A DNA stretch of 35,075 nt from Saksenaea vasiformis B4078 (Eukaryota; Mucoromycota; Mucoromycetes; Mucorales; Saksenaeaceae), in assembly GCA_000697055.1 (NCBI GenBank), contig JNDT01002289.1, positions 1 to 35,075 on the forward strand, in the 5' to 3' direction. Below are positions 25,865 to 35,075 of the stretch, piece by piece. How positions within the stretch are numbered: the first letter of the stretch is position 1; every line of letters begins with the position of its first letter. The position numbers and the translations under genes were made by a program. The notes beneath the pieces were generated by a model, which saw only the letters and a program-made list of their open reading frames with translations, made no database searches and was not told where the DNA came from.

Positions 25865-26110
25865 TTAAAATGTGAGTGGAAACGGACCGATCACATGGAT
25901 GTGACTTTGGACACCGGCATAATGATGTTTTCCCTCTTCCTCTTCCTCCTCCTTTCCTTTTCCTTCACTACCACGTGCGACCAATACGTTTTTTCTTGTA
26001 AAGACCTCTTTTTCCTTACCGTGATCCATACAGCCAACAAGTTCATCGATTTGATAACAGACGATGTTTTGAACGTAGCCATGCTCCGCGCCATGTGGAG
26101 TCGTTATCAT
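25865..26110 (-). CDS. Possible small unrecognised gene (partial model)
   Basis: The frame MITTPHGAEHGYVQNIVCYQ...DELVGCMDHG runs into a Lys/Glu-rich stretch and ends VQSHIHVIGPFPLTF. The same frame is open upstream of 26110 with protein-like sequence (TRELLRRTGNFRQKWRCLRS), so the true start is probably in an upstream exon beyond a T-rich intron. GGTAAGG at about 26021 may be a real donor. No family recognised. It ends 96 bp before the CBS gene start. Confidence 0.3.
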   Translation of the reverse strand: MITTPHGAEHGYVQNIVCYQIDELVGCMDHGKEKEVFTRKNVLVARGSEGKGKEEEEEEGKHHYAGVQSHIHVIGPFPLTF

Positions 26111-26189
26111 TGGTGCATAAACAACGGTTGATCGGAGACAACGCCATTTCTGACGGAAATTACCGGTACGGCGGAGCAGTTCTCGAGTG

Positions 26190-27750
26190 AAAAAGAAAGC
26201 CGCGATGATGATGACGATGATGATGATTTACAACTGAGCAAAAAAAAAAAAAAAAAAAAATGTGGCGATCAAATGAGAGAGAGAGAGAATACCAGCTGAA
26301 CCCTGCGCATTCAACTCCGCCTGAGAGAGCGAGTTTGCATTGCCTTTGCAACGGCGGCGATTGCGTGATAGTTAATAATCATTTAGATCAAAACGATTTT
26401 CAGCTATGTATGCGTGATCATTCGTATATACATTCTATGTGAGACCGATTTATTTCAAACGCTTCCTACGTTACCGATCAGCAAATACCGATCAACAAAT
26501 ACGGTGCACTGCTGGCAGCATTGACAAGAGCTAGTCTACGGAGACAGGTCGCTGCGTTTATCTGATCTGATACAAGACGCTAACTTGATTTGGTCACACG
26601 TGCCAAATGGTTGCTGAGAAACTTAAAATTTTCTATGCCATTGTGTCATCCCTTCCTATGTTCACGTTATCGACGCGAGATTTGTTTTCGATGGACAATG
26701 CATTAGATCCTCGAACCAGGAGCAGGTGATTATAACCATCGGGTTGAAAAGAACTTTCGATGCAGGCGAAAAAGCGTTACAAGTGCATGTGTTGATTTCA
26801 TAGTTATTCTTATTTCACGTATACAACAGTTGTTCTGTACTTGAAGGAGGCAGTTCTTGTTGTTCCACATGCTATTGGCATGTATTTCATAAAAGTAGCA
26901 TTTTACCTTGCGTTACATTGAAAATCAACACAGCCGCAGGTCTAGGCATACTTGCAGATTAAAATCACCAAACGGAGACCATGTCGGGAAACGGGTCATC
27001 ACGGAGAGAAAGTCAGGATGCCATAATGGCTCTCATGGACAAACGCTAATGACACGCTGTTCGTATTGAAGGGGATCCGTCTTTTTTTTTTTTTTTTACA
27101 GGAGACATCTTCTAGATGGAATATTCAATTGTAATACCGATCTTTTTCTTTGCCTCCTTTCTGGATGGTGCCATCTTGAACGTACTATTTGTGTTTCCAA
27201 AAATTGACCGCTCTTTGAATTGGCGTGGGCAAAATACCTGTTACTCTCAATTTGGAAGTTGACGAAAAAAAGACGTGATACAAACCTAACCTCATTCTTG
27301 GTACCAAGCAAGGAACCGCCGAAAATAGAGGAAGCATTGTGCCCCATCCCCAACAAGGCGATGTGCTACTAGGTATAATAATAATATATCATTATGTTGC
27401 ACCGTAGGGGGCTTGTATAAGAAAAAAATAAAAATAAAAATAAAAATAAAGAAATGGCTGTCGCCCTGTAACCATGGAAAGACAGCACACCTCAGCAATG
27501 ACCCATTCTTAATACCTTAGTTTGGTGACAAATACTTATTGCATGGCGGACAAAATAAAGGGGGTCTACGTGGTGAAAGGGGAGCTGGGGGGGAGTTGGT
27601 GGGGATCTTTTTTAATCTGTATGTAGATGCTTTGTTTACAGTTTATTGTTGTTGTGGTAGAGATGTAAAAAACAAAAAAAAATAATATGAATAAATGAAT
27701 GAACATGGGTGAGAAGGGAAAGGGGGTCCCGTACGGGGGAACGCGCGCGG
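26190..27750. other. Intergenic stretch, mostly without supported genes
   Basis: It contains an ATC/ATG trinucleotide run near 26205, an A run at 26240-26260, an AG run at 26275-26288, a 14-bp tandem duplication CCGATCARCAAATA near 26475, and four AAAAAT units near 27424. Minus-strand frames at 27356-27096 have intron-like borders (MLGMGHNASSIFGGSLLG) but no recognisable product. Confidence 0.45.
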
Positions 27751-30700
27751 TTAGGGATTATCTGCCAAGTTTTTCAGTGAAGTGGTCGATCCATACATTT
27801 TACGATCGTTAAAGATACTGCCGAAAGTTGGTGTTGTTGGGATGCTCGTGTTGGTAGAACCGTCAAAGGCAGAGAGACGCTGTTCGAGGGGTGTTTTTAA
27901 GGTGAATCTATTTTTATGGAAGCTTTGACCGGTACGTTCCGCTTCCCAATCTTCCCATTTCTTCATAATAAGACGAGACGAATCGAATTTGCCCTCTGCA
28001 TCACCGTGGCTCGCGCCTTTCTTTTCACCTGCAACGACACGTGTAGCACCCCACGAGAAATCATCGAAATGCCAAAATGAATACAGAGGCAAGACCAAAT
28101 TCCAAATGGGTAAAGCAATAATGTAGACTAAAACAAACAGAACAAGGATAAGCAATCGTTGTTATTTAGTCGTTTTTGCGTGTCTTTGCATAAAGACGAA
28201 GTGCAACTTACTGATCATCCAGCAAACATAGACGATTTTGAATGTTGTGATGGCGATGAGTACACCAGGAAGACCTAGAATGGCAAGAAGCAAACCAAGC
28301 GATTGCCATTGAGGATTTCCTGCGACGGCGGATTGTACAATAAGATAAATGGTCATGACAATGGCTGCAGGAAGCACCATGGTGAACAGCAAATCGATAA
28401 AGACGGAGAACTGCATGGACAAACAGGCAATACCGCAAAGGTCGGAAACAAGAACAAGTTCCATCAGGTTGTGAACGGTTGAATTAATCCATCGTCTACG
28501 TTGCGACAGCAAGACTTTGAATTCGTCAGGAACGATGGTTCGGCATTTGGCTTGTGGCACAAACATCATCTGTCGTTTGGGGAAGGTACGTAACATGAGC
28601 GTCGATAGGAAACGATCCTCACCCAGCAAGAGCAGGTTCTTTTCGTGAAGCGTGGTGACGACGTTCTGGTTGTATTCAAGGACAATGTCGGGATTGGCCA
28701 GAATAGGAACCCATGCGCCATTTTTGGGTGACTTGATGCGGTACATACTGAAGCATCCAGGCAAACAGGTGACCATACCGAAAAGGGATTCAAAGGCTTT
28801 CACATAATGATGCGAAATATAGTATTCAAACACCTGAATAGCAGTGACCCCTGTTGTAAGAAAACGAGCACGTTAATGCACATCGCACTTCCTTTTTTTT
28901 TTTTTACGTTTCATCCGTTTCTTTTTATACTTACAGGAGGTGCGTTTGTTTGCTATACGTGTTTCTCCGCACAGCCCCATGATAGTGATATCGTTGGCCA
29001 TAGCGGCCACCATGTAGGTCAGGGCGTCGGGCAAGACCTTTGTATCCGCATCCACCATGAGCACCAGTTCAAACTTGTCGGGCGTCACACCTTTCATTAA
29101 CCAAGTCATTTTCCAGAACATCTCATAATCGAGTTCCGACAACCGATCGTTGAACAGGACGCGCTGGAAAAAGCTCATTAAGATAAGTTGGGAATCACGT
29201 TTTCCACGGTTTCCGGGTTTCGGACCCGTAGCCTCCTCCTCTGTACCACACTTCACCACAGTGATACAAGGAACGCCTTTGTAATGACCGGCATACTAAA
29301 AGATCGAAAAGTTAAAGAAAAGAACAGGCAAAGAAAAAAGAACAACCCAGGGAGAAGATGACGTACCACTTTTGCCATGTTGAGTTGTTTTTCACCATCC
29401 GCGACAGCCAGATAGGATTTTGGTTGGGGATTGGCCATGGTGGGATCCAGATCCATCATGTCAACCACAATTTCGGGTGTTGATTTGGATTCACCTGCAC
29501 CTGTGATCATACCATCTGCAATCACAAAGAAGATCTATATATTATTATTATTTTTTAGTTTCCCAATCGTTTCAACAAATGCAATCCAAGCCTAATTTTT
29601 TTTTTGCTTTGGTGTTACCTTGTGTTTGTTGGAATAGGTTGTCTCAGCCAAACTATCCATGGTGATGCGAAGACCTTCTTCGCCTTCGGAATAACAGGTG
29701 ACGAGCATGATGGTGTAGAGTTCGGTTTGGACGATATCAGACTGGACGCTACGGGGAGGTCGCGTACTGTCCGTTTGTGAGCTTAGTGATGATGAGGAAT
29801 TCTGACCAACAGCCATAGGACCGTAATTATTGTAGGGACCTGGAAGATGGTTCGCTGGATCATCATTACCACCTTTGATAGAACGCCAGGCCAGCCAATT
29901 AGAACGTCCACCAGGCTTCACAAGTCTGCGGGAGATAAACCATTGGAAGAGGAGGGCCATGGAATAGCGAATGACGATGACGGAAATAATCAGGGCAAAG
30001 ATCAAATTCATGATAATTTGGTCGGCGATACAACCACCGGGTTGAATATCAACTGCTCCGACGGCGTAGCGAGCCACAAGACATTGACGGGCGTCTCTTC
30101 CGCCTTGTGTATACATGATGGCGTAAGAAGCGTCATGACCTAGGGACGACTGCAAAGTGCGATGAACGGCCTCACCATAGATTTGAATATTGGTTTGAAA
30201 GTAGCGGGTCAAGTTTAGAACTGCATCGATTAAGTTAATGTGACTTTCTGAGTGCAGCGAATTATGTTTTTTTTTTTTTTAGCTCACCTGAGTTACCAAC
30301 AAGAACTAAATTTTCATTACCCAGAGTGGGATTGAAAGGACGTAAATCATCCCACTGAAAACCGAGATAAATGGGGGAAGAGTGAAAACGTTGTAATTCA
30401 GCCAGGGAAAGACATTCACCATTGGGTAAAGCAAGACCGCCACCTTTTAACAAGAAAAAAAAAGGAAATGATGATGGTGAGTCAGTGAATTGGAGATAGG
30501 ATTTATCCTTTTGTATACCATAGGGACTATCCAAACGGCAATTCAGTGAACCCGCTGAGGCTGTGTTGTATCTACCGCATGCATTATTTGTATCGCCGTC
30601 AAAGATGCTACTGATTTCCATATTGGCATAATCTTTTGTGAAGTTGAGACCTTTGGAGGCAAAGAATTGACTTGCAACATCAAAGGGATAGATTTGACCA

Positions 30701-31599
30701 AAAACACGGACTTCATCATAATAAGCAGGTTTTCGGATACCATCGACCAATGCTGAATAAGGAAAGCGTTGTTGATCTTTTGGACAAATTGTTTTGTTCA
30801 GACCATAAGTAATAAAGGCCAGAGCACCACAGAGAATCAACACAATATAACACAAGGTAAGCTTTTAAGAAAGAAAGAAAGAAAGAGTCAATGATTTGCT
30901 TTGGGGAGAGAGAAAGAGAGTTCTATTACTATTATTATTATTATTTTTTACCTTTTCTCGCCAAGCTTGTTGCATCATTGGATTAGGTTTTCGTAAGCAA
31001 ACCCGGATAAACCAGTTTGGAATACAGCAGGTGGCAAGGAAGGCAATCCATGCCCACCAAGAAATCAGGACCTTTGGTTTTTCTTGTTTTTCTTCTTCAA
31101 TTGGATGAGAAGGTAAAGCAGCAGTTTGTTGATATAATTGTTGTTGTTGTTGTTGTGCCATTTTTTGTTGTTGAAGTTGTTGTTGTAAATGATTAGACAT
31201 TGGTTGTTGATGATGTTGTTGCATTCTTGGAGGCATTGTCTGAGGAGGTCTATTATTTCTAGAGGGAGCACGGATTAATCCCGGTCGTGGTCTTTGTCTT
31301 TCTGGTCTTGTTAAAGATCTTGATCGACCAACAGTAGCAACATGTCCATTTCTAAGGTGATGATGTTGTTGTTGTTGTTGATAAAGATAATCTCTTGACC
31401 TTCTACGTTCTCCTCTTATTTCAGAATGCATTGGTCCACGTATATCAGATGATTGCCAGTTAGATTGACGTCGATTATCAAACTGTTGTTGTTGTTGAGG
31501 AGGAGGAGGATGACGATGTACCGGTGGAGAAGGACGATTACCGGGTGGTGATGTGTAGCCTCGAGGGGCAGGCGTGTAACCAGATATCCTTTGAGACAT
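27751..31599 (-). CDS. CHS3: Class IV (Chs3-type, division II) chitin synthase
   Basis: Eight exons: 31599-30952, 30861-30519, 30443-30288, 30220-29619, 29534-29367, 29295-28935, 28850-28212 and 28127-27751. Phases agree and give 1,097 residues. The first 180 residues are Pro/Gln/Arg-rich with CAA-encoded Gln runs and are probably disordered. Two hydrophobic blocks follow ([36 protein letters not shown]), then an exposed segment with a cytochrome-b5-like context ([10 protein letters not shown]). Catalytic motifs are canonical: MVDADT (DxD), [11 protein letters not shown] (EDR) and [12 protein letters not shown] (QRRRW). C-terminal membrane helices and a Ser/Thr-rich tail end the protein. In yeast the Chs3 enzyme makes most cell-wall chitin and cycles through the Golgi and chitosomes. 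The ATG at 31599 is the first methionine of the frame; upstream of it only GTG is available. Confidence 0.95.
31130..31510 (-). repeat. CAA/CAG (Gln) codon runs in the chitin synthase N-terminus
   Basis: TTG repeats on the plus strand near 31138-31157, 31365-31380 and 31482-31496 encode runs of five or more Gln. They are potentially length-variable between strains. Confidence 0.75.
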
Positions 31600-32854
31600 A
31601 GTATAACAACCCACGAAAGGGAATCCCGTTTAGAGGCAAATTCTAAAAAACAATAGACCAAAAGATCTATTGAAAAAAAAAAAAAAAGAAAAAGAAAAAC
31701 ACAAAAAAGTCACCCGGAATAGGTCGCGTAATATGAAAAAAAAAATGGGTTGCCGCCAGTTCTGTTGTTGTTGCTATTTTCATACCATGACGCGCCTGAT
31801 GGAAAATAAAAAAACAATTGCGCACAGTTTGTCTTTGTGTAACATTCCTTATTTGTAACTGTTTACTCTTTGTATCACTTTTAAAGTATATCTGCTGAGC
31901 AACATTCAAACGAGAGTATTCTTTGCTAAAAGCAGGTCACAAAAATGACATTCCTCTTCTATCATAATATATGTATACACAAATTAGAAGAGAAATAGTA
32001 CTACAACAACAAAGGATGATTCATCCCGCTTTCGGAAAAACTGTTCGCCCCTTAATAAGGAATGAAAAAAGGAATAGAGGAGATTAAAAATCTGACACCA
32101 TGTTAAAGAGAACAACACGAAATTTCACTTGCCGCTTAAAACAAAAAAAGAAGTGAACAGACCCCGTACCATCGTTCCCTGGGCACACACATACACACTC
32201 TCTCTCTGTGTCTCTGTCTCTCAGAAAAAAAAATGGTCACATCTGAAGTAAAAATAGATTTACATAAAAGAATCTATTCTCTTTTTTTTTTTGTTTTCCT
32301 TTTCCAACAAAATAAAGAAAAGAAGAGTGTGTGTGTGTCTATATTACCAATGGAATGCTATTATTATTGTGAGAGGGTTGCAGGCAAAAAAACAGTCTCT
32401 GGAAAAAAAAAAAAGAAGGCTGGGCTGTAGGCAAATTGAAATGATTGGTTCAGAAGGATAGGAGAAATCTGGTGACTGTTTGATTCACCGTCAACTTCAA
32501 TCCTTGCTTCTGATAGGCTGTAAAAATTTTGCTAATGAGTTCCATTGCCGCGCCGGCCTCCCACCACACAAAACACTCTCACTCATCTAGCACCACACAC
32601 CGCGCGAGCCAGTGGAAAAAGAGAGACAGCCCAACAGCGTAAAGTCAAATAGGTGAGTTGGTGAAAAAAAAAATAATTATTGCGCACACCCAAACCCACT
32701 CGCCCACACACACACATATACTACTTTCACCTTCCTCATTACCTTTTCTTCTCTGATGAAGCCCATCACGCTCCCATCTAGACTTGTTGTTTTTGCTTTT
32801 TTTTTTATTCTTTTACGCGGTTTTACTAACTGTCTCTTTTTAAGTATATCAACC
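31600..32854. promoter_or_regulatory. Divergent intergenic promoter region (chitin synthase / NHP6)
   Basis: The 1.25-kb gap lies between a minus-strand and a plus-strand start. It has homopolymer A runs (31673-31686, 32222), a CT/GT-rich microsatellite (about 32185-32222) and a C-rich block with CACA runs just before NHP6 (32570-32620). Short open frames here are low complexity and are not considered genes. Confidence 0.5.
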
Positions 32855-33384
32855 ATGCCAAAAGAATCTACCAAAGTTAGCAAGCGCAGTGCCAAGACTG
32901 CCGGTGAAGAAGATAAGAAGAAGAAGCGTACCAAGAAGGACCCTGCTGCCCCCAAGCGTGGTCTGTCTGCCTACATGTTCTTTTCTCAAGAAAACAGACA
33001 AATAGTCAAAGAAGAGAACCCCGATGCCACCTTTGGTAAGAAAAAAAAAAGAAGCTATATCTCTTTGTTTTGTTACTTATTGATCTCATTGGTTTTTTCT
33101 CATTTTAGGCGCTATCGGCAAGATCTTGGGTGAGAAATGGAAGAAGATGAGTGACGAAGACAAGAAGGTAATTTTTTTTTGTTTTGACGCGTCTGATGAA
33201 AAAATAAATACTCATACGTTTTTTTTTATCAAGCCTTATCTTGAAAAAGCTGAAGCTGACAAGAAGCGCTATGAGGAAGAAAAGACTGCGGTAAGTAAAT
33301 AATTAATAGTAGTAGTAAGTCTCCCCTTTTTCTCACTTCTTTCTTTTTTAGCATGAGAAGAAGAGCAGCGAAGCTGAAGAATAA
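32855..33384 (+). CDS. NHP6: NHP6-like HMG-box chromatin protein
   Basis: Four exons, 32855-33035, 33109-33167, 33234-33290 and 33352-33384, give 109 residues. A basic N-terminal arm ([20 protein letters not shown]) leads into a single HMG box: [29 protein letters not shown] and [15 protein letters not shown]. The size and the arm-plus-one-box layout are those of yeast Nhp6, an abundant minor-groove DNA-bending protein that works with FACT and in Pol III transcription. The ATG at 32855 has AACC before it. All splice phases agree. It is convergent with the RRG9 homologue, 240 bp apart. Confidence 0.96.
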
Positions 33385-33623
33385 ATCAATTACCGTATTT
33401 TAGGGGTTCATCCGTCTGATTGCATTTACTGAATAAACAAATCACTTTTTAGCTTTTCTTCTTTTTTTTTTCTCTTGTTCTTTAACCCAACCTCCCTCTC
33501 CCCATCTATCTGACTAAATAGAACCTCTTTTCCTCTTAGAATAACTAAGAATTAGGAGACAATGAAAAAGACAGGATAATGATGATGATGATTCATGGGT
33601 GCTTGTTTGTTGAGGATGCAGTT

Positions 33624-34210
33624 CTATTTGTCGCCTTTTTTAGGTGGTCCACCGTATTTTTTTTGTAGTTCTAACTTCCTTTTGCCCATGGCTGCGTACC
33701 GGTTTCGTTCCTGTCGTGCCGCAATTTCTGCTGTAGGTCTGAACTTGGATTTGAGAATGCGCGCGACAGCTTCAGGTGAGATCTTGAATTCATCAGCCAG
33801 TCTCACGGAATTATAAACGTCAGGATACTATATATACAAACATCTATGAACTCATCCAGCCCTTCTTCTAATCAATCATTTACCATTGCTTGTAAATTTC
33901 GGATTTTTTCCATTGTAGGACGCGATACTCGTTTAATCGGTTGCCAGTTTCTTGGATTCTCAGAACTTTCCTTTAGAGCTGTCTCTTCCTCGATTTTGGA
34001 AGTCTGTTGTCCTTTATCTCTTCTTCTCTCTGTTGTCTCTTTCCTTGCTTTGATCTGCGCTACTTTCAGCCCGCCATCTTCTGAGGAACTTGTGGTCATG
34101 TATCTCCTAGTAGCCCACGATCTCTCACACAAGCATGGCGCCTCCGTAGCTGTGATCTTCACATTAGGAAAAACAAATGATCGCACAAGATATCGTAACG
34201 CCATAGACAT
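33624..34210 (-). CDS. RRG9: RRG9/neugrin-domain mitochondrial protein
   Basis: Two exons, 34210-33884 and 33827-33624, give 176 residues. The C-terminal neugrin/RRG9 domain is plain: RPTMEKIRNLQAM, a splice, YPDVYNSVRLADEFKISPEA and VARILKSKFRPTAEIAARQE. The N-terminus (MSMALRYLVRSFVF...) is basic and hydroxylated, without acidic residues at first, as expected for a mitochondrial presequence. Family role: Rrg9 is required for respiratory growth and mitochondrial genome maintenance in yeast; animal neugrin acts in mitoribosome assembly. The ATG at 34210 was chosen because the codons just upstream in frame are TTG and GTG. Confidence 0.88.
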
Positions 34211-34335
34211 AGTGAACACCAAGCCACTGCATGAACTTTTTGCATGGCGATAACTTTTTTACCATGCTTGGTGATGTGACTGAGTTTTCGCTTTCGTTCA
34301 CAAACTTTTATTCAGTCATTGAAATCGAAATGTGA

Positions 34336-35075
34336 TCATTTTTCTTGTGTTGACAAATTCGTATTGGGAAACACTTCTTCTTTGCTCCAAGCATACTCCA
34401 TAGCATCAAAATACTTCTTTATCTCCAGGAATTTTTCAGGCGAGCATTCTTCACAGCTTTGGAACTCTTGCAGGAAGTTTTGCATTCTCTGTTCCAAGAC
34501 TGTCTTCTGTGACGCGAAGTCCAATGTGCCATCTTCCGTGTTTTGAACTGGAACAGTTGATGTCACATGTGAGTAAGTAGACACTATTAACAGCATTCCG
34601 CGTTAGAAGCTGTATGCAAGTAGTTTTCTACAATACCTTGAAGGACGTTTAGGTTGGGATTGGCACGCTGGAGGAGATACATATATTTGCATGCTACTTG
34701 GCGCCAGACGAAGTCTCTGCAGGTGCATGCTGTCATGTTCGAATTTTCGACAGAAATATTATATGCTACGCCCTCCTGTGTGAATGATCTGACAGTATGA
34801 CCTGAGACCATATCGTCAACTACAGCACTAGGTATCTGGGCAGCTGCAATCTCTCGTCGTCTTCTCTCTCTTTCTGCGGGCCCCATACTTCCGACATTTG
34901 CGCTTACGCGTGCTGTGGTCATCTTGAAGTCAAACTCTACATCATGCGTCAAGATATAGATCAAGCGATCTACTCTTCTGTTGCGTTTTCTTCCAAGGTA
35001 TGTCGTCTTGAGTTGATTGTGCCAGCTTTCCACGTAGTTGTTTGTTTCCATGTTCGTAAAAATCTGCGGTTGGAA
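34336..35075 (-). pseudogene. MULE transposase C-terminal part with SWIM finger, frameshifted, cut by window edge
   Basis: The frame is open to the right edge and contains NNYVESWHNQLKTTYLGRKR, a conserved block of MULE-type transposases in these fungi, then VDRLIYILTHDVEFD. A SWIM-type finger follows: CTCRDFVWRQVACKYMYLLQ. The canonical pattern is CxC...CxH; the final His is Tyr here, one base from a His codon. The frame ends at 34587, and the likely C-terminal tail (SPEKFLEIKKYFDAMEYAWS) continues in another frame to 34336, so a frameshift near 34590 is likely. The catalytic DDE part lies outside the window. Confidence 0.75.

Noticed and set aside
29847..30143. 98-codon plus-strand frame in the class IV chitin synthase
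   Set aside because: Antisense shadow of an exon with recognised membrane segment and phase-consistent splicing.
32233..32430. Plus-strand open frame upstream of NHP6
   Set aside because: Made of homopolymer A/T and GT microsatellite sequence; low complexity only.

Overview
The window looks like nuclear DNA of a filamentous fungus, most likely Mucoromycota (probably Mucorales). The evidence is the many 45-90 nt GT-AG introns, two chitin synthases of different divisions, a PMR1-type Golgi ATPase, NHP6 and RRG9 homologues, and transposable-element types common in that phylum (Fanzor, a LINE gag-only copy, a MULE). Genus cannot be told from the sequence alone. Exon coordinates below were derived by hand from splice sites and reading phase; there is no transcript evidence.

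Left third (1-8,600) is a transposon graveyard. It holds a Fanzor (eukaryotic TnpB-like nuclease) copy cut by the left edge, with all three RuvC acidic motifs but also a stop codon and a shifted frame. After it come paired hairpins in the place expected for its guide RNA, an approximately 84-bp tandem repeat, decayed unrecognised coding segments on both strands (one with a C2H2 zinc finger), a pogo/Tigger-type HTH fragment running into a minisatellite, and a 1.24-kb LINE gag-only insertion bounded by a perfect 14-bp target-site duplication.

Central block (8,600-31,600) is ordinary gene space in which every recognised gene is on the minus strand: a SET-domain protein; DBP4, a ribosome-biogenesis DEAD-box helicase; PMR1, a Golgi Ca2+/Mn2+ ATPase; a CNNM/MAM3 metal-homeostasis protein; a division I chitin synthase; a four-CBS protein; and a class IV chitin synthase. 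PMR1 and CNNM control secretory-pathway or vacuolar divalent cations, and chitin synthases traffic through the secretory pathway and use Mg2+/Mn2+, so the run is thematically related, though synteny could be chance. The division I chitin synthase has lost the usual residues in four motifs that are essential in the family, while its class IV neighbour keeps the motifs that can be seen in it.

Right end (31,600-35,075): a divergent promoter region, an NHP6-type HMG-box gene (+), a convergent RRG9/neugrin mitochondrial gene (-), and a frameshifted MULE transposase with a SWIM finger running off the right edge.
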